A DNA stretch of 45,597 nucleotides. Source: Sphaerospermopsis kisseleviana NIES-73 (GTDB lineage: Bacteria > Cyanobacteriota > Cyanobacteriia > Cyanobacteriales > Nostocaceae). The notes beneath the pieces were generated by a model. The model searched no databases. It was not told the origin of the DNA and was given only the letters and a program-made list of their open reading frames with translations. The stretch spans positions 917,977-963,573 of the forward strand of contig NZ_AP018314.1 of NCBI RefSeq assembly GCF_002368075.1, in the 5' to 3' direction. A program made the position numbers and the translations under genes. Shown here in pieces: positions 14,767-23,806 of this stretch (the stretch's first letter is position 1; each line of letters opens with the position of its first letter).

Positions 14767-15952
14767 ATCAGAAATGTTGAATGTCGTTACAAAAGTTTAC
14801 ATATTCAGTTATAGTAGTCCTATTAAGGGTGAAAATGTCAACATCTCATGATATCTTCCATCCAATGAACATAACTAATTTGTTGACACATACAAGCTTG
14901 AAGATAGCGGAATTTATCTAACATTTTATTACCCCATTCTTGAGGAACAGATACAAGTTGTAAAATTAGATAAGCGATGAGACTGGCATAAATTTGTATG
15001 CCAATACCATTAACATTTTTGGTAATTAATCTATCTAGTTTTAGGTGCATCTTTAAGAATTTCCATAATAATTCAACTCCCCAACGTAAACGGTAAATAT
15101 CCCTGATTTCATCATCTGTAACTGCTGCCTCTCCATCTGACGGTAAATTCGTGACTAAGCGAAATTCAGTTTTAGTTTCTAAATCACAAAAATTAACTAC
15201 CCTATAAGCGGGAGCATCACTCGCTGAACCGATTTTGACTAATCCAGTTCCCGATTCAAATTCTAGTTTCCAATTATTCTTAATTCGCACTACAAAATAT
15301 TTGTCTTTTTGCACTAATTCCTGCATAAAATTTAGTCCCGCAAAACCTCTATCCATTACCCCAACAGCATCTTGCGGTAAATTAGACATCATTGATGAAC
15401 CAAATTTATAATCATGATTATGTCCAAAATTTATCAAATTATCTTCTGGACTTCCTGTTGACAGATTGAGGGAACTAAAAAGTTTTACTTGATGATGTCC
15501 TAAAACCCATAGTAACTTACTTGTTAAGGTAATTACTGTAGAATCAATTGGACAAATGGCGTATTTATCATGTAACTTTTTGTGAGCTTTTTTCTGGACT
15601 AATTTATTCAATTGATGATAAATCTTTTGGAAGATTTCTTGATTTCTGTGTGTGTTAGCCTTGGAAAAAGTCGAAATCCTTACATCAATACCTGTATTGT
15701 TTAATCTTTTAAATAAGTCCCTCATACTTGTTAAACTATTATCCAAGGCATAACCCAACCAACACTCAACGTAAAGACGGGTGTTCAAAACCGGATAATC
15801 ATTTTTTGGCAAGGATTTGAGGATGTCTTTGACAATCTTGGGAAATGAATTTATAATCATGATCAAATCAATATTTTGATATAGCTTGCTCAAATTTTAA
15901 TATATTTTGGGCTATTTTTATCACAGATTTCTTAACATTCAACACTTCTGAT
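14767..15952. mobile_element. IS4-family-like insertion sequence, 1186 bp, ends visible
   Basis: The left end ATCAGAAATGTTGAATGT (14767-14784) matches the reverse complement of the right end (15935-15952) at 17 of 18 positions. The flanks carry a 5-bp direct repeat ATTTT (14762-14766 and 15953-15957), consistent with a target-site duplication. A single intact transposase gene fills the element in minus orientation. Assignment to the IS4 superfamily rests on the DDE and Y-R-E-K signatures; the subgroup is not determined. The right end lies five bases before the methylase start codon. Confidence 0.85.
14838..15893 (-). CDS. IS4-family DDE transposase
   Basis: The 351-residue transposase has the expected acidic residues: the first D in ICPIDSTV, the second in GVMDRGFAG, and the glutamate in YRLRWGVELLWKFLKMHLK, which is the Y-(2)-R-(3)-E-(6)-K signature of IS4-type enzymes. 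There is no frameshift or internal stop, and the C-terminus reaches close to the left inverted repeat, so the element may be mobile. The start codon at 15893 lies about 60 bases inside the right end. Transcription runs away from the methylase gene, although an outward promoter in the right end is possible. Confidence 0.88.
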   Translation of the reverse strand: MSKLYQNIDLIMIINSFPKIVKDILKSLPKNDYPVLNTRLYVECWLGYALDNSLTSMRDLFKRLNNTGIDVRISTFSKANTHRNQEIFQKIYHQLNKLVQKKAHKKLHDKYAICPIDSTVITLTSKLLWVLGHHQVKLFSSLNLSTGSPEDNLINFGHNHDYKFGSSMMSNLPQDAVGVMDRGFAGLNFMQELVQKDKYFVVRIKNNWKLEFESGTGLVKIGSASDAPAYRVVNFCDLETKTEFRLVTNLPSDGEAAVTDDEIRDIYRLRWGVELLWKFLKMHLKLDRLITKNVNGIGIQIYASLIAYLILQLVSVPQEWGNKMLDKFRYLQACMCQQISYVHWMEDIMRC

Positions 15953-15957
15953 ATTTT

Positions 15958-16779
15958 ATGATTAAAAGTCCTCTCCGTTATCCCGGTGGTAAATCAAGAG
16001 CAATCAAACAAATAGCCCAACATTTACCAACAAACTTTACAGAATTTAGAGAACCCTTAGTAGGAGGTGGTTCTGTATTCGTTTACCTCAAACAAACCTA
16101 CCCTAACTTAAAAATTTGGATCAATGATTTAAACAGAGAACTATATTTATTTTGGCATATTGCCCAAAATGATTTATCTAAATTAGTCGCCGAAATTCGT
16201 CATATCAAAGAAACCGAGAAAGATGGAAAAAAACTATTTACAGAATTAACCCATATAGAAGATATTAATAAATTGGAAGACTTAGACAGAGCAGTACGTT
16301 TTTTTGTCCTCAACAGAATTACCTTTTCAGGAACAATAGAATCAGGTGGTTTTTCCCAAGAAGCATTTCATAAACGTTTTACCCATTCATCAATAGAAAG
16401 ACTAGAAAAATTAGCAGAAATTTTAACACCAGATATCAAAATTACAAACATAGATTACAGCGAACTATTAAAAGCAGAAGGTAAAGAAGTATTGATATTT
16501 CTAGATCCGCCATATTTAAGCAATAAAAACTCCAAATTATATGGAAAAGATGGAGATTTACATACTAAATTTGACCATCAAAAATTTGCAGATCATTTAA
16601 AAAACTGCCCTCACAAATGGTTACTCACCTACGACGACTCAGAAGAAGTACATCAAAACTTTACCTGGGCGAAAATTAGCCAGTGGGAACTACAATATGG
16701 CATGAACAACTATAAACAAAAAACAGCCGAAAAAGGACAAGAACTATTTATTAGTAACTACATCCTACCCAATACATAA
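15958..16779 (+). CDS. DNA adenine methylase (D12/Dam-type N6-adenine MTase)
   Basis: The 273-residue protein has alpha-class adenine methyltransferase motifs in order: an N-terminal PLRYPGGKSRAI, the SAM-binding motif I FREPLVGGGSVF at about 28-39, and the catalytic motif IV LDPPY near 182-186. It transfers a methyl group to N6 of adenine; GATC is the likeliest target by family but is not proven here. No restriction partner is adjacent. Its ATG directly follows the target-site duplication of an IS element, so any native promoter and ribosome binding site now lies 1.2 kb upstream. Expression would need an outward promoter from the IS and initiation with little or no leader. Confidence 0.88.
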   Translation: MIKSPLRYPGGKSRAIKQIAQHLPTNFTEFREPLVGGGSVFVYLKQTYPNLKIWINDLNRELYLFWHIAQNDLSKLVAEIRHIKETEKDGKKLFTELTHIEDINKLEDLDRAVRFFVLNRITFSGTIESGGFSQEAFHKRFTHSSIERLEKLAEILTPDIKITNIDYSELLKAEGKEVLIFLDPPYLSNKNSKLYGKDGDLHTKFDHQKFADHLKNCPHKWLLTYDDSEEVHQNFTWAKISQWELQYGMNNYKQKTAEKGQELFISNYILPNT

Positions 16780-16784
16780 CTATC

Positions 16785-16945
16785 TCTTCTTCTCTTCTTC
16801 TCTTCCTTGGTGTCCTTCGGTGCTATGCCTTCGGCACGCTTCGCGAACGTGGTTCATTCTTGCAAACTTATTGTAGTAATAAAAAATAATCTTATAATTC
16901 TTTGCGCCTTTGCTCCTTAGCGTCTTTGCGCGAAACAAAAAACCT
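16785..16945. repeat. Dispersed repeat, right copy (inverted relative to 14.65 kb)
   Basis: A CTTCTTCTCTTCTT tract and CCTTGGTGTCCTTCGGTG lead into a CACGCTTCGCGAACG block. After a short AT-rich stretch comes TTTGCGCCTTTGCTCC followed by a CGTCTTTGCGCG end. These blocks are the opposite-strand version of the repeat near 14.65 kb. The spacer to trpD holds no convincing gene; a 62-codon minus-strand frame here encodes repeat sequence only. Confidence 0.5.
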
Positions 16946-17011
16946 ACAACTAAAACACAAACCCCCATTTTTCGGTAAAATCACACACAGCCTAATTACA
17001 AAACCCCGAAA

Positions 17012-18067
17012 ATGACAAACTTACCAGATCCTAATATTTGGTCAAACCTACTTAAACAATTATTAGAACACCAATCATTATCCCGCACCCAAGCAGCAGA
17101 ACTGATGCAAGGATGGATCAACGAAACCATCCCCCCAGAACTATCGGGAGCAATATTAACAGCATTGCACTTTAAAGGCGTTTCTGCCGAAGAACTCACA
17201 GGAATGGCAGAAGTATTAAAATCTTTATCTGTTCAAACTACACACGATAACAGCCAAAACCCCATCCCCCTAGTTGACACCTGTGGCACGGGTGGAGACG
17301 GCGCATCAACCTTTAATATTTCCACCGCCGTCGCCTTTGTTACTGCTGCTGCGGGTGTACCAGTCGCTAAACATGGTAGTCGTTCCGCCTCCAGCTTAAC
17401 CGGTAGCGCCGACGTTTTAGAAGCTTTAGGAGTCAACCTCAACGCACCCAGCGAAAAAGTACAAGCAGCAGTGAAAGAAGTGGGAATCACCTTTTTATTT
17501 GCCCCTGGATGGCATCCCGCACTGAAAGCCGTTGCCCCACTGCGGAGAAATTTAAAAGTGCGGACAGTATTTAACTTGCTCGGACCCTTAGTAAACCCCA
17601 TGCGCCCCACAGGGCAAGTAATAGGAGTATTTGATCCCAAACTAATCGAAACCATTGCCCAAGCATTAAACCATTTGGGAACAGAAACAGCAATTGTATT
17701 ACATGGTAGAGAAAAATTAGATGAAGCCGGGTTAGGGGATATAACTGATTTAGCGGTTTTATCTGAAGGGAAAGTACAGTTAACCACCATCAACCCCGAA
17801 GCCGCAGGAGTCACACCAGCACCCATTACAGCCTTAAAAGGTGGGAATGTACAAGAAAACGCCGAAATTTTAACCAACGTCCTTAAAGGAAAGGGAACTC
17901 AAGCCCAACAGGATGCAGTGGCGCTAAATGCTTCTTTAGCGTTGCAGGTTGCGGGTGCAGTTCCCTTATTAAATCATGGTCAAGGTGTGACAGTAGCTAA
18001 GGAAATTCTACAAAGCGGTAGCCCCTGGAAAAAGTTGGATCAGTTAGTTGAATTTCTGGGGGATTAG
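17012..18067 (+). CDS. trpD: Anthranilate phosphoribosyltransferase
   Basis: TrpD joins anthranilate to phosphoribosyl pyrophosphate in tryptophan biosynthesis. The 351-residue length fits the family. The N-terminal helical domain ([14 protein letters not shown]) is followed by the PRPP-binding loop [18 protein letters not shown] at about 89-106, [21 protein letters not shown], the [19 protein letters not shown] segment, and a C-terminal [18 protein letters not shown] stretch. It is not next to other trp genes here, which is normal in cyanobacteria. Its 3' end overlaps the convergent protease gene by 71 bases. No attenuator is visible upstream. Confidence 0.97.
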   Translation: MTNLPDPNIWSNLLKQLLEHQSLSRTQAAELMQGWINETIPPELSGAILTALHFKGVSAEELTGMAEVLKSLSVQTTHDNSQNPIPLVDTCGTGGDGASTFNISTAVAFVTAAAGVPVAKHGSRSASSLTGSADVLEALGVNLNAPSEKVQAAVKEVGITFLFAPGWHPALKAVAPLRRNLKVRTVFNLLGPLVNPMRPTGQVIGVFDPKLIETIAQALNHLGTETAIVLHGREKLDEAGLGDITDLAVLSEGKVQLTTINPEAAGVTPAPITALKGGNVQENAEILTNVLKGKGTQAQQDAVALNASLALQVAGAVPLLNHGQGVTVAKEILQSGSPWKKLDQLVEFLGD

Positions 18068-19055
18068 ATTCGTCTGAGTGGTGTTGGGGACGAAATTCTA
18101 CAACATCCCGTTTGATGGTAACGTCATATTTACCAAAAAAATCATGTCCTAACAATCCCGTTTCCAATTCTGCACCAGCGATCGCCACAGGAACTTGATT
18201 AACCTTTACCCCACCCACTTCCATAGAATCAAGATAGCCAACCGGAAATTCCACACCCTTAGCACTCACAGTATTAGCTTTAGCAATAGCCACAGGCACA
18301 ACACCTAAAGCCTGTGCTACATCTTGAGTAATTACAGAACCACTAGCGCCGGTATCCACAATCATCTCAAAACGCTGCCTACCATTAAAGGTAACTTCCA
18401 CAATGGGAGTGCCACCAACTCGTCGTTTAATTGGTGCTATGAACACCAGATTATTATAGGCTGTAGTTTCCGCAGCCGGGAAAATCGGATCTGGAGGGGG
18501 TAGAGGTTGTACCTTGGCAACAGGAGTAGGAGTTGAATAACGTTGTATTTTGGGTTTTGTTTGGGGAACAGCCACAACTACCTGTTGATCAGGTGCTAGG
18601 GGAGATGCTAACCTACTGGAGTTAGCTTTTTGTTTAGCTAATTTAATTTGACCCTGGTATTCAGCAATTTTTCTTTGAGCAAAAGGAAAATTAGGACTGT
18701 CTCGCCCCACCTGTTTCAAGAGAGCGATCGCATCCTCAAACCTACTCGCCACCAGATGCCAATCATCTGGAGATTGAGCAGATTTACTGATACTCACAGC
18801 ACCAGTAGCTTTATCCAGTGCCAATTCTAATGGACTGGTTTGTGTACTTTGTTCTAATTTTGGTTTTGGTTTGGCTGATAATGACGCTGGTTGCTTCATT
18901 GGCGGCTGTATCGCTGCCAAATTACCAACAGGTATAGATGGTTGACTACCACCAACCCCCGTTGTCTGTTTGTTGTCACTACAGGCAACATTCAAAACCA
19001 CCAGACTACCGGAAACAAAAATTAGGGCTGCGCGGGATAAAGAAGACTCAAGCAT
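17997..19055 (-). CDS. Retropepsin-like aspartic protease lipoprotein
   Basis: This 352-residue protein begins with a lipoprotein signal ([20 protein letters not shown], then LNVAC as lipobox), so it should be membrane anchored. I chose ATG 19055 over 19091 because it puts the signal peptide at the N-terminus. A Pro/Lys-rich linker and a helical stretch resembling a TPR-like repeat ([20 protein letters not shown]) precede a retroviral-type aspartyl protease domain. The catalytic motif is [10 protein letters not shown], and the C-terminal flap-like part ends [15 protein letters not shown]. Such single-domain proteases act as dimers. Substrates are unknown. The last 71 bases overlap trpD tail to tail. 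Confidence 0.82.
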   Translation of the reverse strand: MLESSLSRAALIFVSGSLVVLNVACSDNKQTTGVGGSQPSIPVGNLAAIQPPMKQPASLSAKPKPKLEQSTQTSPLELALDKATGAVSISKSAQSPDDWHLVASRFEDAIALLKQVGRDSPNFPFAQRKIAEYQGQIKLAKQKANSSRLASPLAPDQQVVVAVPQTKPKIQRYSTPTPVAKVQPLPPPDPIFPAAETTAYNNLVFIAPIKRRVGGTPIVEVTFNGRQRFEMIVDTGASGSVITQDVAQALGVVPVAIAKANTVSAKGVEFPVGYLDSMEVGGVKVNQVPVAIAGAELETGLLGHDFFGKYDVTIKRDVVEFRPQHHSDESNPPEIQLTDPTFSRGYRFVEFP

Positions 19056-19240
19056 AGTTACTTTCAGGTTAACCGCCCTGGCTCTCTCCAAGTGTACCGC
19101 CCCACACCAAAATATGCTCCAGGCTTTATGATTTAATTGGTTATTTGATATTTAACCCAAGTTGCTAGTGATAACTGTTTTTGTATAGCATAATAAACGG
19201 TCTTTTGTAGGTGATTCATGATTGGTGACTGGGAAAGACT

Positions 19241-19345
19241 TTTACCAATTACCAATTACCAATTACCAATTACCAATTACCAATTACCAATTACCAATTA
19301 CCCATTCCCCATTCCCCATTCCCCATTCCCCATTCCCCATTACCT
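19241..19345. repeat. Heptamer arrays upstream of carA
   Basis: Eight or so TTACCAA units are followed by about six CCCATTC units, ending seven bases before the carA start codon. The array is read in frame as a repetitive N-terminal extension of CarA, but nothing suggests it is translated. The complementary GGTAATT array lies just downstream of carA. Confidence 0.85.
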
Positions 19346-19352
19346 ATTATTT

Positions 19353-20510
19353 ATGTCTTTATCTGATGCAATACCCGCTTTACTTGTCTTAGCAGATGGA
19401 ACAGCTTATCATGGTTGGTCCTTCGGCGCTATGGGAACCACTGTCGGCGAAGTAGTGTTTAACACCGGCATGACTGGATATCAAGAAGTATTAACAGATC
19501 CGAGCTACACAGGGCAAATTGTTATTTTTACATATCCCGAATTAGGTAATACTGGCGTTAACCCCGAAGATGAGGAATCAATTAAACCTCATGTCAAAGG
19601 AGCGATCGCCCGCAATATCTGTCACAAACCTAGTAACTGGCGCTCTACCCAATCTTTACCAGATTACCTCAAACAGCACCACATCCCCGGTATTTTCGGT
19701 ATCGACACCCGCGCCCTCACCCGCAAAATTCGGATGTATGGCGCTATGAATGGTGGTATTTCTACATCTATACTAGATGAATCTGAATTATTAGAACTGG
19801 TGCAAGCTGCTCCCAACATGACAGGATTAAATCTGGTGCGGGAAGTCACCACCCCAGAAGTTTATGAATGGTCCGAAGCTACGACAGAAGTTTGGGAATT
19901 TAACCCAGAATCTGTAGCTAAGATTGGGGAAAAGTTCACAGTCGTTGCTTTAGACTTTGGCGTAAAACGCAATATTTTGCGGCGGTTGGCTAGTTATGGC
20001 TGTCGCGTGATTGTTGTTCCTGCCAATACACCAGCAGCGGAAATTCTTAAATATAATCCAGATGGGATTTTCCTCTCCAACGGACCCGGTGATCCAGCAG
20101 CAGTCACAGAAGGCATTAGTACCGTTAAAGCACTGCTAGAAAGTCAAAAACCCATGTTTGGTATTTGTATGGGACACCAAATTTTAGGTCATGCTTTGGG
20201 CGCAGAAACCTTTAAGCTAAAATTTGGGCATCGTGGTTTAAATCAACCAGCGGGTTTACAACAAAGGGTAGAAATCACCAGCCAAAACCACAGTTTTGCT
20301 ATTGATCCGGATTCATTACCATCAGCAGTGGTAGAGGTTAGTCATCTGAACTTAAACGATCGCACTGTTGCAGGGGTACGTCACAAGTCTCTACCAGTGT
20401 TTTCTGTACAGTATCACCCAGAAGCTAGTCCAGGACCCCACGATGCTGATTACTTATTTGAGCAATTTGTGCTAGAAATTCAAACAGCACGTCAAACAGC
20501 GATCGCTTAA
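19353..20510 (+). CDS. carA: Carbamoyl-phosphate synthase small subunit (glutamine amidotransferase)
   Basis: CarA hydrolyses glutamine and delivers ammonia to CarB for carbamoyl phosphate, used in arginine and pyrimidine synthesis. From ATG 19353 the product is 385 residues, the family length. The N-terminal domain has the typical [17 protein letters not shown]. The class I amidotransferase domain has the nucleophile cysteine at about 272 in [15 protein letters not shown] and the His/Glu pair in [13 protein letters not shown]. Starting at 19218 would add only repeat-encoded residues. No Shine-Dalgarno sequence is obvious because the start directly abuts the repeat array. carB is not in the window. 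Confidence 0.96.
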   Translation: MSLSDAIPALLVLADGTAYHGWSFGAMGTTVGEVVFNTGMTGYQEVLTDPSYTGQIVIFTYPELGNTGVNPEDEESIKPHVKGAIARNICHKPSNWRSTQSLPDYLKQHHIPGIFGIDTRALTRKIRMYGAMNGGISTSILDESELLELVQAAPNMTGLNLVREVTTPEVYEWSEATTEVWEFNPESVAKIGEKFTVVALDFGVKRNILRRLASYGCRVIVVPANTPAAEILKYNPDGIFLSNGPGDPAAVTEGISTVKALLESQKPMFGICMGHQILGHALGAETFKLKFGHRGLNQPAGLQQRVEITSQNHSFAIDPDSLPSAVVEVSHLNLNDRTVAGVRHKSLPVFSVQYHPEASPGPHDADYLFEQFVLEIQTARQTAIA

Positions 20511-20527
20511 GTTAATCAACAATAAAA

Positions 20528-20694
20528 ATGGGTAATGGGTAATGGGTAATTGGTAATTGGTAATTGGTAATTGGTAATTGGTAATTGGTAATTGGGTTAT
20601 TTATCTTTTTCCCAGTCACCAATCCCCAATCCCCAATCCCCAGTCACCAATCACCAATCACCAGTCACCAATCACCAGTCACCAGTCACCAACC
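20528..20694. repeat. Heptamer arrays downstream of carA
   Basis: GGGTAAT and GGTAATT units run from about 20528 to 20598. After a short break come CCAATCC and CCAGTCA/CCAATCA units to about 20694. The first array is the reverse complement of the TTACCAA array upstream of carA, so the two could pair as DNA or RNA. Confidence 0.85.
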
Positions 20695-20763
20695 TAGACA
20701 ACATAAGTCAAAACCATCTATACTTGAGCGTTTACTTTCAGTCAAGAGGACGAGGAGGGAGTT

Positions 20764-21132
20764 ATTGCTGAACCACTGAATCTAACCGTAAGCCTGAGAG
20801 GTACTCGCGAAGTCCGGGATAGCTGCCAGCTATTCCGCCTCACAGGTCTGTTAGATGCTTTTTCTGAACCTACATTTCGCAAGGTACTGTCTGGAAAGAT
20901 TGATGAAGGTCCAAAGCACATAATTCTGGATCTCTCACAAATCGACTTTGTTGATAGCTCTGGTTTGGGTGCGCTGGTACAACTAGCCAAGCAAGCTCAA
21001 ACCGCCGAAGGCACTTTCCAAATTGTCACCAATGCCCGCGTTACTCAAACGGTCAAGCTTGTTCGCTTAGAAAAGTTTCTCGCCCTACAAACTACAGTTG
21101 ATGCGGCTCTAGAAAACATCAAGTCGTCTTGA
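20764..21132 (+). CDS. STAS-domain protein (anti-sigma-factor antagonist-like), apparent ATT start
   Basis: Translation upstream of the stop at 21130-21132 gives a complete STAS domain: LNLTVSLRGTREVRD, FRLTGLLDAFSEPTFRKVL, HIILDLSQIDFVDSSGLGAL with the usual phosphorylatable serine, and KLVRLEKFLALQ at the end. Such proteins typically relay partner-switching signals through serine phosphorylation. The frame is open from 20728 but contains no ATG, GTG or TTG before the domain. ATT at 20764-20766 follows GGAGG (20754-20758) by five bases, ideal spacing, and gives 122 residues. It is therefore easily missed by gene finders. The domain is certain; initiation at ATT is inferred. Confidence 0.8.
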   Translation: MAEPLNLTVSLRGTREVRDSCQLFRLTGLLDAFSEPTFRKVLSGKIDEGPKHIILDLSQIDFVDSSGLGALVQLAKQAQTAEGTFQIVTNARVTQTVKLVRLEKFLALQTTVDAALENIKSS

Positions 21133-21380
21133 TTGCTTGACCACAAAAAATCAATTTAGCTATCCCGATGAGCAGTAGGAAGGTGAGGAAGTTAAAGAAA
21201 ATATGAAGAATATATTAATTCTCCATCTTCCTCATCTTTCCCAACTCCTCAAAATAGCCACTAGACCTATATTTTCAGACTCACCAATCTCCCCAATCAG
21301 GAATTTATATAGTTTTAAGTAATATTTGTTAGTGTTGAATATGCTCGGTGTGCTATGATGGCATACTGCACAAAAAATAA

Positions 21381-21914
21381 ATGTTCGTAAAGATAATCTT
21401 CCCAATATTTAGTAGGTCAAGGAATGATGAACAGGTGAATCCCCAGGAGGAAGAAGCAAAAAATGGAGGAGATGAAACTGTAATGCAGTATTCATCTGAC
21501 ATTCCAGCATTGTTGGTAAACACGACGCAATTACCCCAACCATTATCCCAGGCACAAGTACAACAAATTTCTCCTTCTGCCTTAGCTTACTTGGGGGATG
21601 CAATTTACGAACTATATGTTAGGATGTTTTTCCTGTGGCCACAGCAAAGGCCAGAAATTTACCATAGTTTGGTAGTAGCGCAGGTCAGAGCAGAAACACA
21701 AGCCCTACATTTGCGATCGCTGACTCCTAATTTAACGAGTAAAGAGTTAGAAATTGTCCGCCGAGGTCGTAATGCAGCCGCAGGCCGTCCCAAACGACTA
21801 AATCCCGAAATTTATCAACAGGCAACTAGTCTAGAAACTTTAGTTGGCTATCTATACCTCACCGATTACCCCCGTTTAACAGAATTGTTACAAAAACTCC
21901 ATCTAGAGAAATAG
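21381..21914 (+). CDS. mrnC: Mini-ribonuclease III
   Basis: Mini-III is an RNase III catalytic domain lacking the double-stranded-RNA-binding domain; it matures 23S rRNA ends. The signature LAYLGDAIYELYVR carries the catalytic acid, followed by VVAQVRAETQALHL and VRRGRNAAAGRPKR. From 21381 the product is 177 residues. An internal ATG at 21483 (MQYSSDIP) would give 143, nearer the usual size, and the extra N-terminus is not family-like, so 21483 may be the true start. rlmB follows 96 bases downstream, a common pairing. The spacer before it (21133-21380) contains an imperfect GGTGAGGAAG/CTTCCTCATC stem and no gene. Confidence 0.9.
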   Translation: MFVKIIFPIFSRSRNDEQVNPQEEEAKNGGDETVMQYSSDIPALLVNTTQLPQPLSQAQVQQISPSALAYLGDAIYELYVRMFFLWPQQRPEIYHSLVVAQVRAETQALHLRSLTPNLTSKELEIVRRGRNAAAGRPKRLNPEIYQQATSLETLVGYLYLTDYPRLTELLQKLHLEK

Positions 21915-22010
21915 TGAGTAGCTCAATCTCTTGATAGGAAAATCATTTGTAACGGTTCATAAAATTGAGGGAATGTCAATGCTCACCTATTTACTAAACT
22001 CAATAATCCC

Positions 22011-22982
22011 ATGACTAACCAACCAAGAAAAATTAATCACGCTGGTGAAGCAAAACGCGGACAACCTATAAAAATCAAGGGTAAACGCGTTATTGCTAAT
22101 CCTATTCGTACTCAAAGCAACGCAGAAGTTAAACCCATATCTCGCAAACCGCGTCCATCTCGTCAATCTTCCCAACCCTTACCAGAGAGCAAATCCACAG
22201 AAGACAGTGATCTCATCTACGGTCGTCATCCTGTATTAAGCGCATTAGAAAATCAGCGCAATCTCAATCGGATTTGGATTACTGCTCGTCTGCGTTATGA
22301 TCCGCGATTTCATAATTTAATTCTCCAAGCTAAGGATAATGGTACAGTAATTGATGAAGTCGAACCTAAGCGTTTAGACCAAATCACTCAAGGAGCTAAT
22401 CACCAAGGTATAGCAGCGCAAATTGCGCCTTATGCCTACATGGAATTAGATGATCTGATTACTCAAGCAAAATCAGTCACCGATCCAGTGATTGTTGTTG
22501 CTGATGGTATCACTGATCCTCACAATTTGGGGGCAATTATTCGCACAGCAGAAGCCATCGGCGCTCAAGGTTTAGTAATTCCTCAAAGAAGGGCTTCTGG
22601 AATCACCTCAACTGTGGTTAAGGTGGCCGCAGGTGCTTTAGAAAACTTTTCTGTAGCCAGAGTCGTTAACCTCAGCCGCGCTTTGGAACAACTTAAAGAA
22701 GCTGGTTTTTGGATTTACGGAACAGCAGCCTCTGGTAGCGAACCTGTACATACAGTAAAATTCAATGGACCTATCGTTTTAGTAATTGGTGCTGAAGGTG
22801 AAGGTCTGAGTATGTTGACACAACGATCTTGTGATGTTTTAGTCTCAATTCCCTTACAGGGTAAGACTCCTAGCCTAAATGCCTCAGTGGCAGCAGGGAT
22901 GGCGCTTTATGAAATTTATCGCCAACGGTCGTTAAATACCCACTATCTTGATAAATTACATACATTTTCTTTGAAAAAATAA
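22011..22982 (+). CDS. rlmB: 23S rRNA 2'-O-ribose methyltransferase, TrmH/RlmB family
   Basis: SpoU-family methyltransferase, likely modifying G2251 of 23S rRNA. The N-terminal ~65 residues are basic and probably disordered. Next come a substrate-binding domain starting [13 protein letters not shown] and the knotted SPOUT domain with motif 1 [19 protein letters not shown], motif 2 [11 protein letters not shown] and motif 3 [19 protein letters not shown]. The length of 323 residues is normal for cyanobacterial forms with the extension. It follows mrnC, also an rRNA-processing gene, on the same strand. Assignment to RlmB rather than another SPOUT enzyme rests on these motifs. Confidence 0.92.
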   Translation: MTNQPRKINHAGEAKRGQPIKIKGKRVIANPIRTQSNAEVKPISRKPRPSRQSSQPLPESKSTEDSDLIYGRHPVLSALENQRNLNRIWITARLRYDPRFHNLILQAKDNGTVIDEVEPKRLDQITQGANHQGIAAQIAPYAYMELDDLITQAKSVTDPVIVVADGITDPHNLGAIIRTAEAIGAQGLVIPQRRASGITSTVVKVAAGALENFSVARVVNLSRALEQLKEAGFWIYGTAASGSEPVHTVKFNGPIVLVIGAEGEGLSMLTQRSCDVLVSIPLQGKTPSLNASVAAGMALYEIYRQRSLNTHYLDKLHTFSLKK

Positions 22983-23070
22983 ACCTAAAAGAGTATAAAG
23001 AAATGTAAAACTGAATCTATCTAACATATTCTTTAATACCCAGTATCACGTTTATAAATTGGTGAAAACC

Positions 23071-23373
23071 ATGAAAACTATTTGGCATAACCTTAAGGAA
23101 GGGCTGATTAGCTTATCTAACGGTCTAGGCTTGGCTTGGTGGGTTGAAATTGTCACCCAGAATCCTCGTTGCACCTACTACTTTGGTCCATTTTTAAGCT
23201 CGGTGGAAGCGACATCTGCCAGTAAGGGCTATCTAGAAGATTTAGAAAACGAAGGAGCGCAAGGAATTATAGTCAATGTCAAGCGTTGTAAACCTTATGT
23301 TTTAACCATTGCTGAAGACCTGGGGGAAAGGATTGACCGTAAAGTAAAGCCTGCCTTTAGCGGTCAAGTGTAA
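23071..23373 (+). CDS. DUF1816-domain protein
   Basis: This 100-residue protein belongs to DUF1816, a small soluble family found mainly in cyanobacteria and without a settled function. Marks are LAWWVEIVTQNPRCTYYFGPF, then A-x-x-x-x-x-GYLEDLENEGA and VKRCKPYVLTI near the end. I start at ATG 23071 because the TTG at 23059 adds four residues without support. It may be transcribed with rlmB (88-bp gap) but could have its own promoter. Confidence 0.85.
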   Translation: MKTIWHNLKEGLISLSNGLGLAWWVEIVTQNPRCTYYFGPFLSSVEATSASKGYLEDLENEGAQGIIVNVKRCKPYVLTIAEDLGERIDRKVKPAFSGQV

Positions 23374-23806
23374 TACAAATCTATAGGCTGTCATCGTTCC
23401 TGAGTTAATTTTGAGTTAATTCTGGGAACGATGGGCAACAATAGGTGACTGGGGACTGGGGACTGGGGACTGGGGACTGGGGACTGGGGACTGGGGACTG
23501 GGTAATAAATTTTATAAGAAAATGGGCTGAAAACCCTTGAGGTTGAGTTTTGGAGGGTGGCGGAAAAGTTTTAGCTATTTTGACTTTCAAACCTACCTTC
23601 CGCACCCTAAACTGTCACACAACGAAGATTGACCGTTTGGGGATTTGAGATTGGCGAACTGCTTGCAGCAGCGCTTCGCTATCGCTACGTAAGATTATTT
23701 CATTTACCCGTCTTCCTTGTCTGGTAAAGGATACAGAGTTTCCAAATAAGAAATTAATTTTGCACAGGTACTTACCAATTACCAATTACCAATTACCAAC
23801 TACCAA
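23374..23806. other. Gene-free spacer with stem-loop and heptamer repeats
   Basis: CATCGTTCC (23392-23400) pairs perfectly with GGAACGATG (23425-23433) around a loop holding two TGAGTTAATT copies. No U-run follows, so it is not a typical terminator. A GGGGACT heptamer array covers about 23443-23502. A CGCTTCGCTATCGCTACG block lies near 23673, and a TTACCAA array at about 23773-23826 runs into the end of the next gene. No coding frame is convincing. Confidence 0.6.

Noticed and set aside
16780-16968. Minus-strand 62-codon frame after the methylase
   Set aside because: Composed of dispersed repeat sequence with no family resemblance.
17233-17877. Long minus-strand frame (214 codons) antisense to trpD
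   Set aside because: A shadow of the well-conserved trpD coding sequence; no domain of its own.
19218-19352. In-frame N-terminal extension of carA
   Set aside because: It would encode only heptamer-repeat peptide (ITNYQLP units); CarA family length is met from 19353.
20585-20779. Plus-strand 64-codon frame before the STAS gene
   Set aside because: Starts and runs in heptamer repeats and overlaps the STAS gene in a different frame.
20742-20990. Minus-strand frame antisense to the STAS gene
   Set aside because: Shadow of the STAS coding sequence, which explains the conserved pattern.
23405-23605. Minus-strand 66-codon frame in the gene-free spacer
   Set aside because: Half of it is the GGGGACT repeat read as SPVPSPQ units.
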